A stretch of DNA of 33,957 bases from Candidatus Opitulatrix roisinitermitis (GTDB lineage: Bacteria; Actinomycetota; Actinomycetes; Actinomycetales; Bifidobacteriaceae). Location: NCBI GenBank assembly GCA_031288355.1, contig JAITRN010000042.1, forward strand, positions 1-33,957, written 5' to 3'. The notes under the pieces are model-generated. The model had not been told where the DNA came from. It made no database searches and saw only the letters and a program-made list of their open reading frames with translations. A program made the position numbers and the translations under genes. Of the stretch, positions 1 through 12,100 are shown piece after piece (the stretch's first letter is position 1; every line of letters begins with the position of its first letter).

Positions 1-87
1 ACATCAAAAATATATCTGAAAACTATAAAATAATAGCTAACTATGGCTATAATTATTTTTGCCGCACACCCCATATAGAACATTTAG

Positions 88-137
88 CAATTCTTGACAG
101 ATTCACTAATTCTTGACAATTCATTAATTCTTAACAA
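88..137. repeat. Three imperfect tandem copies of an ~18-nt unit at the 3' end of the giant gene
   Basis: ttcttgaca at 91-99 and 110-118, ttcttaaca at 128-136; minus-strand reading GTTAAGAATTAA / GTCAAGAATTAG / GTCAAGAATTG. Confidence 0.7.
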
Positions 138-3100
138 AGTGCCCAGGCGAATTAGCGTCTTTGCGCCGACGACGAATAATAAACCACCAGAAAGCAAAAC
201 CGCCGCCAAGCAAAAACAAAAATAGAAGCGACAACAATAAAATATTATTACTATCATTATAATTATTTTCCATTGCAGCTTTTTCTTCAGCCGTTTGGCC
301 AAAAGCCTCCATTTCAGCATTAGTTTCAGCACCTGAAGCTAACTGCTTTTCATCAACTAAATTATCATCAAAAACATTATTATTGCTGCTATTAGGCTCA
401 CTACTATTGTTATTAGAACCATCGCTGTCTGGCGATGCTGGGGCAACATAATCTAACCACTTGCCGCCCGCTTCTAAACAATCGCGCCAATTCTCAAACT
501 CAGAATACGTGCAAGCGCCTAAACGTTCTTTGTCAACTGCTCGTTTAACAACATATCCTGCCTCAGAAACTAAGAGATCAGAATAAGTATGAACCGCTTG
601 CCCGCTTGAAATCTTTGATAATTCGCTATTTTTAGTATTCATATTTTCAGCACTAAATTTTTGATTAGAGCTTTCACCTATTGTATGCTCTATACCAACT
701 GCTAAATAATGATTATAATGACCGTAAGTTGGCATAAATGAAGAATTAGTAGCCCCTTCAATCATCTTAATATTGTCTCCACAGGTTGCCATATCTTCAA
801 AAGTTTGAGCAGTGTCAGCACAAATATTGAAGTTTTCAGGAACGTCTTTTCCTAGATCGAACCATTGATATTTAACATTTGCTAATTTCCCTAATCCTGT
901 ATCTAAAACACTTCCAGCTTCAGCTAAAGTTGGTATCACAGGTGTCGCCATATGTATATTTTTCGGAATCACAGGGCTCCAAGATAAATTATAGACATCA
1001 AATTTAACTTTAGCCTCAAAACTTTTGTATTTAGCAGTCAAAACACATGTATAAAAACTATTGCCTACCTCATCAGTCTTTTGACAATCATTTAAAGAAT
1101 TCGGCATTGAAAATTGACGATTGTCTCCTGCAGCTTCTCTAGCATAAATGTCTTGTGTGACATTCTGTGGTTGCCCGCCAACAGGAGTATATATAAGCTG
1201 TATATCTTTGAAGAATTTTTCTACATCATTATCATTTAAATTAACAACAGATGAAGGAACGGTGGTTGGGTCAAAAGCTAAAGAACCATCATTAACCTCT
1301 AAATCTAAACCTAAATATGATGGCACAGTATTTAGAGTATTGCTAGCCTGAAAAGTAACATTCCAAAGGCCTTTTTGATTTTCTGTTAAAGGATAGCGGG
1401 AAGCAAAATAATATGGGCCTGTATTTGTGACTCCATCATCAACCACAGACCAATGATTTTGCTCTACAGCACCAAATCTTTTGAATTCTCCATCCTTGAA
1501 ATCAATATGTGGCATAGGAGCGCCAAATCCTCCTAGCGGGATAGCTAAAGGCTGACCAACAACACCATAAACTTTTTCTCTTAATGTGCAATTATTGTCA
1601 GAAATCAAATTCGCTTTAGCTTCGTCATTGCATTCTGTAAATACGCCTGGTTCACCAGAAGTATTAACTACAAAATCAAATGGTTTAGTCCAGACAACTG
1701 TTTGTGTTTCAGTTTTTTCAATAACCCCTCTAACTTTAGCTAAAATTGTTATGGTTGGATGATCAACAAACCATTGTAAAATGGCTGCGTCTATAATAGG
1801 CGTTGAAACTTTCCAATACTGCACTCCTTCATGTCCGCCATCTCCTAAACTAGCGGTCTTTTCTAATTTTAACCAATCAGGATATTTTTCGCCATTAGGC
1901 AAAGGAGCAAAAACTAATTCTGGAGCTGGACTTCCTGAAACAGAAATTATTTGGTTCAAACTAGAACCTGCCTGAACAGATAAGGCTGGGGCTCCACTAG
2001 AATTCAAAGGAGAAACAACTGCTGGCTCTTGCCCAGAAACTGTTAAGACAACTGATTGAGAAATAGGGCTAGCATTAGGCGTTTCATCATTCATAACAAT
2101 ATCAAAAGCGTAACATCCTCTGTCTGCAAAAGTAAAATTGCGAGTAGAAACAATGCTGTTTTCAGTAATGTCAAGCAATTTTTTATCATCTCCCTGACTA
2201 ATAATAGCATTTATATCGCTTACGCAGCCTTTAGGAGGAGTGGATGTTGAGGCTGCTGTAAAGCTAACCTTGCCCGTTGTCCCATAACTATAAAGCGGAT
2301 TTACAACAGTTCCGCCAACAGCAACATCCATATTTTCAACATTCCCAAGTATTCTACGTTCAATTACAGTATATTCAAAACACTTAACATCAGATCCTAA
2401 AATATTGCTTGCCTTTAAACAAATATTAGTCTTTCCGGTTTCAACATTTTCAGCTTTTCCTGATAAATACCACTCTTTTTTATCAGCTGTTCCATCAAGA
2501 CTTTTTACTACACGTTCTTCTAAAGACAGACCATCTGGAAGCTCTGCTGGTTTGCCTTCTCCGTCAATAACGCTAACTTCTGGCTCAGGAATACCCGCAA
2601 CTCCTAAATTAAGATTTGCCAAATCACCATTCGTATAAGTCAAACCAGACGAAACTACATTATCGTCTAAACATATTCCTGCATAATCATCGCCACAGCT
2701 GCCAAATCCAGCTTCATCTCCGGAAATATGAATAACAATATCAGACACGATAATCTCCCCAGAACCGTTTCTAAATTCAATATGAGGTGTATAATCAGCA
2801 GTTTTTAGATGAGCACCTAATCTACCCTGCAAAACCCATTTCCCATCCACAAGTTCCAAATTCACGCCTTGCGGAAGTTCACCAGAAACCACTTTAGCGC
2901 TAGGTATTGGAGTCCCCTGAACTCCTAACTGCATAGTTATTGCTTCATCTGGCATAGCTGTTAAAAGACGTTTATTGACCTCAAATAAAGTGTCTTTTGG
3001 CGCTTGCGGCTTATTGCCTAAAAGATAAACTGTTTTGCCGCCGCCTGACATAATTAGTTGTTTAGCAGAAGTATTCAAAACAGATTCAACCTGAACAGCG

Positions 3101-6100
3101 CTTTTAGCCAATTGGGAATTTATTTTGCCATTAGCAAATTGTCCAAATTCATTTTTGCCCCAAACATAAAGTCTATCAGCTTCGTCTATTGCCGCCACAA
3201 CATCAGATCCAGCAGCCAAATCTTTTATACCAGCTGGCAAATTAGGCATTAAATATAATGTCCCTATGTGTGCAGAAGAATCATCAGTATTCAAATTATC
3301 TACTTTACCGGCTGAATATAGACGCCCTTTATAATCAAGAACATAAATATTAGTGTTAGACACCCAAATTTTCTCAATATCATCTGCTTTCAAAAATGTT
3401 GTTTGAAAATTATTTGCAATAGCAAAAGCTTTATCATTTTTAGCTGTATTATCTTTCATAAGCAATCTATTTAAATCACCGTCATGGCTATTTACGGCTT
3501 GGGGATTTTCTAAAGTTCTATGAGAAGCTATTATAGTATCTGAATAATCGCGTGCAACTTTAAAATAAAAACTGTCATAACCGCCATAAATATCTTCAAC
3601 ATCATGAAAATCTTCTATTCCAAGAGTTTCATTTCCGACTTTATAAACAACTGTATTATCAAAAGTGGTGCTAGAACCTGGCGCACTAAGCGGCCTATTC
3701 AAATAAACCATATAAGCATTATAATCAGCTGTTAAATAAGCAAAAGCTTTATTTCCAGCAACGACTTTTTTGACTTTAAGATTATTAGGCAAATTAATAT
3801 TTTTATTTATCACGACAGGTTTAGATATGTCTCCACACTGCGTTCCATTAATTACTATAGAAGCATAGCTCACTGAACAATTTGTTTGAGAACTGCTAGT
3901 TCCCCAAATAACCATTCTGCCAGCATTAGTCAGTCCTATAACATAGTCAGCACCAGCTGATAAACTAGCAATTTTTTCGCCTTCTGGCACTTGACTAAAA
4001 TCCATTGTTGGAACTACGCCGTCATAACTAATGCCATTCAAGTCCGAAACTACCCATTGCAAAACTTCCCCATTATCTAATAAAGCATAGCCTAGCGGCT
4101 TATTAGTCATAAAGGCGATTTGAATTATAGATCCGCCTTTGGCGTTAGCTAATCTCAAAATTGACTCAGGAGCCGCTGCTGACAAACCTGGCCCATCTGT
4201 TTGAGAACCAACTGCTTCCTCAGGAATAGCTAAATTTCCGCCAGAGACATTGCCCCAATTATAAACTGATGTTTCACCTTGGAAACCATTTTCTTCTTCT
4301 GTTTGAACAGAATCAGACACAACCTTATCAAATAAAGCATAAGCACTATGTCCCGATGCTCTTATGTATCTAATTTGTGAACCATTTAAATCTGGCATAG
4401 CCAAGAAATTTTTGCTATCAACATAGCCACTAATATTACTATAATCAACATTCTCACCATCGGTGTTAGCGCCTATTCCTGCTTCACCATTTTGATTCGG
4501 AGATATAACAAAGAGACGACCATTAGCGTCAATCATATAAGTTGAATCATCATTTATAGCAAATTGCTTTATAGGAAAAGCTGGTGCAGACGTATTGTCA
4601 GAATTATGGTCATCAGAATAGTAATTCAGAGTTAAAAGAGTAGGCTCCACCAATTTAGATACACGACCCGCTTTATAACAAGCTGCTCTATTGGATATTC
4701 TTTCAATAGATATTTTGCAACCTGTGTTATCTCCCCAGCCATAAAGCTGACTGTCAGACATCTTTTTAGCAACAACCCAACCCTCAGAAACATCAATATC
4801 AGCAACTTTAAAATCTGGGATAATAGTAGGTTCGCTAACAACGTCTTCATATTCGTAGCTATATAAACCAAGTTGATCTTTAGTGTTGTCGCCCCAACTA
4901 TGAATATTGCCCTGAGCGTCAAGAGCATAAATAGAATCACCAGCTGCTTCTATTTTTATTATATTATAATTCACTAATGCCAAATTTAGCTGCGGACGAG
5001 TGTAAACACGATCATCAGCAATACCTATACCTAATTGGCCTTTATCATTAGCTCCCCAAGCATACAAATTGCCTGCTGAATCTAAAGCATAACCATTATG
5101 TTCGCCTGAAGCAATCTGCTCAATATTTCTAAGGCCCCAAACAATATTCGGATAAGTTCTATATTTCATAACAGGCGCCCTGTCAGAACCAATTTCGTCA
5201 TTAGCACCTAATTGTCCATAATCGTTTTTTCCCCAAGCATAAACCGTGCCGTCTTCACGCAAAGCATAAGCAGTGTGTCCCGCAGATTCAATATCATCTA
5301 TATGATTTAATCTGTCCACAGCAACAGGAGTTTTCTGAACAAATTCATCTGTCTGACCTGCTTGATTTTTAGAAGCAAACCCCGCAACTGAATCAGGGCC
5401 TCTTAAAGATGTATTTCCAAGCTGGCCATATTCATTAGAGCCCCAAGCGTAAACAACCCCATCTGAAGCAATAGCATAATTAGCGCCATCACCTCCTACT
5501 ATATGACTAGCTGTTAAGGCTGTTTTTTCTTCACTACTATTTAAAACCTGCCCCCCAATAAGAAACTTGCACTCTCCTGTCGCAACATCTTTTGAAGCAC
5601 CATTTATACAGTTACCTTCACTATCTGTTGTTGGAGATTTATCTATAGCTACTGCTCTAGGCACAGATGCGTCATCAACACTATTTTCAGCAGCTCGGGC
5701 TCCCCAAACATGGCTATATCCAGAAACTTCATTTTCAGTTCTCTTAACACTCAAATCTGTCATTTTGCCAATAAAAAAAGCTGAATCTTTGTCAGAAACA
5801 ATTAAACTCTTAACGTCGCCTATATTGTCGAGTTTATACCAATTATCTTGTTTCAAAGTATCGCCTTTGCCAAGCTGACCTTGTGAATTAATGCCTCTAA
5901 CAAAAAGAGTTTTTTGGCTAGTAGAGGCCGCTAAAACAGAATCTCCTTGACCCGAATTACCAGAAGCCGCTAAATCTATTTTTTCGCCTGCAAGCTGCTC
6001 TTTTAGTCCATAATAAAAATCATAACCTTCAGAAGTTTCTTTTGTTTTAGCTAAATCCTCTAATGACGTAAATTCAAATAATCTACTCTTGCCCGCTAAC

Positions 6101-9100
6101 AAATAACCATTATTCGTCTGTAATATACTTGCACCATCAACAGTATCAAATAGCCCAGTAAGATTTAGACGATAATAATTGTTGTAGCACAAAGCTTGTC
6201 CTTGTTTTTCACGATCAGACATCATGTTATTATAAAGAATATCAAAAATAGGCGAGAAAAAACCTTTCCTTTCTAAATAGTCGGAACCCCTATCATAAAA
6301 AGAATTATTTCTATCATTAACATAATCTGTACAATTTTGACCATCGCCAACACGATAAGCGTACATTATGCTACCTACAGTTATAAATATAGCTTTTGAA
6401 AAATATTCAATTTTATCAATAGAAGAAAAGCTTTCTGTCAAAAAAGTAATAACTCGTGGATTTAAATAATTATTTCCAGTTGATTTTGTTAAAATTTCAG
6501 AACCCTGTCCCCAAGCAAACGGCACACCGTTCACAGACAATGCAGCAACTCCAAAATCTGTTATCGAAATATCTTTCAAACTAGGAATATTATTTACCAA
6601 CACTGGCTCAGGCTGCAAACCAGAAACTAATCTATTTCCTAAATATCCTTTAGTATTGCTGCCCCAGGCATATAATTTACCATCTGCGGTTAATGCTAAT
6701 GTCGAACCTTTTTTAGTGACGATTTTAACAACATCTTTAAAATTATCATTAGATATTTTAACCATATTTTCACATGCCACAACTTGATCTGCTGTGCTCT
6801 TACAAACTTTACCATATCTTTGCAAGGCGTCTCCCGGATCTCCAAAAGCATAAACATCGCCTGATGAAGTAACAGCAAAAGAAGTCCCGTCATCAGACAC
6901 CACTTGAGAAATACTATCACCGGCCTTTGTCACATTAGAAAACATATAATAATCTTGATCAGCATTATCTAAACCAATTTGACGAGAAATATTATTTCCA
7001 GCAGCATATAATTTTCCAGCATCTGGCCGAGTCAAAGAAACTTTTTCCTCTTGGGAACCATCGCTCTGGCGAATAAAATAGGCGTTATTTAAACCTGTAT
7101 AAATATCTTTAACGTCATCAAGATTCACAACAGGAGAAAAAGTTTTTTCACCAAGTAAATAAATCATATTGGCACTATCTAATACATAAGTCGTTTCAGC
7201 AGTCCGAGCCACCTTTCTTATGTCAATTCCTTGAACGGATGAAATTTGCACAGGACATACTAAATATGACTTATTTTCAAAAGAGACATTACAAGGTGAG
7301 GTGTTTGTGCTAGGATTAGGATATTGTTTTAATGCACTATTTTGCAAACTTTCTCCTTGAAAATCGGGACCTAACGGCGAAGAACCCCAACCATACAGCA
7401 CTCCGTCTTTGCTTAAAGCATAAACTGAGGAACCTTGACCAAAAATTTTATCTACATTCCCAGAAAAATCCTCCATTTTTAATGTATAAACTACAGAGCA
7501 GCTGCCAACTGATGAAACCCAAGTTTTTTCTTCAGACGCATTAAGGCTAGTCGTATAATTATGAGAATTAATATAAGTATCATCATTGGCATGAGATGAA
7601 TCATATTGGCCACTGCCAGAAAAATAAGTTTCGCAACTTACAGCTTCTGTTTCTGAAACAGAATCCCCTTCTACTAGCTTATTCCAAGTTATGGTAACAT
7701 CTCCTCCACGAATAGCACGAGTATAATCGCCCATTGCAGGATTTGAAGCAGATTTCGCAGGAACGCGCAATTTTGTCCATTTTGTGTAGACCCTTCCAAT
7801 ACTGTCAATTCCAAAAAGGCCTTGTGAACTAGAGCCTAAAACATAAATAGACCCAGAAATAGCTAATAAATACCCATTGGACGATGCCACTAATGATGCA
7901 TTATAATTATTGGCGTCATTATTCGGAACAGACGGAACACCGCCTTCAAATTCATATTCTACATCCGTATTAACAACTAAATTATAACTTGTATCACTAT
8001 TTATGACACTTTTTCCTAAATAATAAGTTTCATAATCAGGAAACCACAAAATATTAGAACTTGTATATGACAAAAGCAAAGTATTTGAAGCAGCAGATAA
8101 TCCGTTTATAGTAAACGTTCTGAATGGAGCCTTGTATTTTTGCACCTCTGTTGGCGTTTTATAAAAACCGTCATTAGCATCAACGCCCCCCTCTTTCAAA
8201 GTTCCCCAAATATAAACTTTATTGTCAGTGGTGATAACAGCAGCATAATTTCCGGCTGCCACAACATCTTTAGCTGGAGAAGACAGCATAATAGCAACTG
8301 GCGAAGATTTAACTATGTTCTCGCAAACGCCGTTTATCACAATTGCTAATTGACATTTATCATTATTTCCCCAACCAACTAAAGATCCGTCTTTTAGCAA
8401 GGCATAGCTAGCAGATTCGTTTGAAGCTACCTTAACCGCTTGTTGAGTAATCTCATCTGAACGAACTGGTTTATCAACTGGCACACTATTGGAGACCCCT
8501 GTGCCTAATAAAGAATTAGCATTAGAACCGCTTGCCCACAGATGTCCAACATCATCACTGCTTTTTTCAGAACGAATTGCAAAACCATTAGCAGAGCCTA
8601 AACCTATCCCTGAAATGCTATTAGCAATTTTAGCATTAACAATGTTTGGTGAAATAAAAGAAGCACTATCATTAATGCCCGTTTGATTATATTCATTAGC
8701 CCCCCAAGCCACAACTTTGCCATCACTAGTTAAAGCTAAAACAGTTCCAGCAGTTCTATCAATTTTGCTAGCGGATCCAACAATATTTGTTATACCTAAT
8801 ACATCAACTTTATATAATGCTCTTGCTTGTATATAATTCCCCGACTGATCTTTAGTTTTGCTTACTTCATTATGAGAGTTTAAACCTGCCGCCCAAACGT
8901 CTCCAGTAGCATAATTCAAAATTAAATTATCACCAGCAAAAGCTGCTGTTTTAAAATATTTTTGCATATCATCAGGCTGAATTATCTCTTTTGCAGCACA
9001 TCCTAAATTATTTTCATCACATTGCTGGTCACTCGACAAATAACGATTAGCGCTTTGCGAATTACCAAATATAAACAATTTATTATTTGATTCATGAAGT

Positions 9101-12100
9101 AACAAATTTTTGTCAGAAGCATATATATCACTATAGCTTTCCTTTGGAAGCATCGAAGAAATATCATATGGAGTTAAAATAGGTGTTTGGCTATCTGAAC
9201 TTATTATTTGACCTTTACTGACGTCCCCCCAAACAAAAATTTTATTATCAGACCGCAAAGCATAAACAGTGCTTTGCCCAGCAGCTATGTCCTTAATATG
9301 CTGTAATGAAGGAATTTTTATAGCCCAAGCACTATATGTGCCCTTTTGCCCGTTGCCAAACTGGCCTTTATCATTGCGCCCCCAAGTATAAACTTCGCCC
9401 TCACGAGTCATAGCATAAGCCGTATCTCCTGAAGCTAAAATTTTCACAATTTTTGTTATAGCTTTTCCTTCACCATCAACAACCCAAACAGGCCTTTCAG
9501 ATTTAGTTTTACCCCAATCTCCGCTGCCTAATGCACCATATTCATTTGAACCCCAAGCTGCAACCTTACCATCTGTTGACAAAGCATAGTTGGTGCTTTG
9601 CCCGCCTACAACAGATTTAGCCTGCGTAATATCTACAACAGTGCCTAATCTAGCTCTTGCGCCAACATCAGAATAACCTACACCTTGTTCACCATTTTTG
9701 TTTTCACCCCAAGTTATAACAGAACCCGGGCCTGTATAAGCCGATGACACCAAATCAGGTTTAACCTGTTTTGGAGGACATAAGGAATTTCCATTATCGT
9801 CCGTATCAGAACACTCGGGCAAAAGTTCCTCTCCCTTATCTCCATAAGACTTTTCAAAGATACGCCAATGGAATTGATATAAACTAACAGAATAATCAAG
9901 CAAAGACCAACCCATAACTTCTATGCTAACCCCAGCTGAAACACCTAAATCAAAGTCTAACGCCATACCTCCCGATACTCTAGCTTTGGTTTTTTTGGTG
10001 CAAGTTTCTGAAATACCCGCACAGGGGTCTTCCCACTCCACACTAACTGAAACCATAAATGTAAACGCCACATAGGCCTTTATATATGGCCCTGCTATTT
10101 TATAAAGTTTAACGGACAAAGTTATACCAGCAGAAGCCGCTGCTGTGAAATTTATATTTACTTTTGCGCTACTGCCAGTTTCGTTAGATTCTTTTTCCTT
10201 AATAGCGTGCCAGCCTTGTCCTCTTATATATTCTTGACCCTCCAAAGAGCGGCTTTCAATACCTTTTGTATATTCAAATAAATGGCCATTAACACCCCCT
10301 CCTTCGCTAATTGCCCCTCCTCCAAGACTTAGAAATAAACCGATATCTGGATCTAATTCAACAAATATCATAATAGGCACAGGACCAGCTTGGAAAACTA
10401 TTGGAGCAAATTCTTGAGTTGGCAACGGAATAGGTATTTGAGATGATAGCTGACCATTAGCCCAAAGAGACATTTCCATAGATCTTTCATTTTCAGCAGC
10501 TATCATAAAACGATTAACTGCTGGCAAAGGTATAAATCCCCATTTCCATTGAATGCCTATTTGTAAGCCAAAATTAAATCTTAAAGCAAATGAAAATGAA
10601 AGATCTACACCTCCAGATATACACATATCTGAACCTATTCCGTCAGTACCTTCACCCCTGCCAGTTCTGCCACCAGTTCCAGGATTGTTATCATCAATAC
10701 TTGAATCTGTGGAAGACCGCCAACAATCACCTTTTGTTAAACCTAACTCTAAATCACCAGGAATATCACCAAATCCTGACCAAAAAGAATCAATTCCTTG
10801 CGAAGAAACCTCAAAAGAAAAATTTCCTGAAATTCCAAAACCAAAACCTATATCTTGTGGTTTAGCATTATTAGGCAAAGCTTGTTTTACAGTTGGCTCA
10901 CTAGGAGCTAATTTTGGTTTAGTCGTTGACGTTTGATCAACTTGATGTACATCACTCAAAACGCCTTGTTCAGTAGCTTTTCCTTTATATTTAGAACCAG
11001 GAAGCTGGGCTACTTGATCCACCTGATTTTCAGTTAACATTTCAGATCTTTGCGGAGACAGCTGATCTATAGCATTAGGATTAGAACCGTGCTCATAATC
11101 AACAACTTCAACAGGGGCCTTAGCAATATTGGCCGAAGCACTGCGTGGACTAAGCAAAGGAATTGACTGATTTCCGGTTTTGTCTATATTTGTCTGCATT
11201 AGGGCATCATCTGTCAAGGCTTTTGAAGTGAAAACGACTGTTTTAGTTACATAATATTCAATAGACACAACTCTTTGCATATAGCTTTTATTACTCTGAT
11301 CATCATTAGAAGCATTTAAACCTGATACTATAACGTCCCCTGGAGCAATTTGGTGAGCTGAAGTATTTAACAACGGCACGCCCTCGCGATCTGTTGAAGT
11401 GACATATAAAGGACTATTCCCTGCAAAAATTAAACTATCAGTTTGAACAACCGAAATTCTTTCTAAAGCGTCTCCTGTCATCAAAACGGTGTCTCTGCCC
11501 ATAATACCTGTTTGCTCATCAACCGGATCAATATCAGCTGTTTTGTTTGCTGTGGCTATTTGGCTATTATCAAATCCCATAGCAGCAGCTGTTAGTTCAG
11601 TTTCGCCTGGCTGCCCCAAAACCTGAGCATTCCAAGTAGCAGGATTTGTAGAATAATCAATTGCGCCAGCCCCAACAAATTCACCATTCGCATAAATACC
11701 AACTGCTTTAGTGTCATTAGATACTGTTCCTGTAAGCGTCACCATAGGAGTAGAAGCTAAAGAAATTTTGTTGCTTTGTTGAATATCGTCAAAAGTAATC
11801 GCAGCATTTCCTTCTGTAGCATTTTCTGGTGCCACATAACCAACAGTTTGAAATTTCAAAATTTTAACTTCATTAGGAACCGCTAAATACAAAGTCCCAT
11901 CTGGCAAAATAGGAAGCTGAATATTAGCTGTCACAGAACCGTTAATTAAAGAAATTCTAGAAACATCAGAACTAAGCAAACCATCAGCAGTTTGAGAAAG
12001 CAATGCGCTGCCTTGACCCTTAGATTCTAAAGTTATCTGAGCTAAAACGGTCCGTGCAGACATTGGGATATTAGCTTTTTGACTAACAGTTGCTTCAAAA

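Noticed and set aside
31-60. Terminator for the giant gene (atagc/gctat hairpin at 33-50)
   Set aside because: Only a 5-bp AU-rich stem; too weak to call from sequence alone.
84-332. 82-aa minus ORF overlapping the giant gene's 3' end
   Set aside because: Out-of-frame shadow of the C-terminal TM region; hydrophobicity comes from frame-shifted TM codons.
124-400. LPXTG sortase signal at the giant protein C-terminus
   Set aside because: No LPxTG-like motif before the TM; only TM plus RRRRK tail.
1148-10936. Many plus-strand or alternate-frame ORFs of 60-140 aa (e.g. 5567-5878, 10553-10936, 4632-4940)
   Set aside because: All lie inside the long minus-strand RCC1 ORF; low-complexity, no recognisable domains; shadow ORFs.
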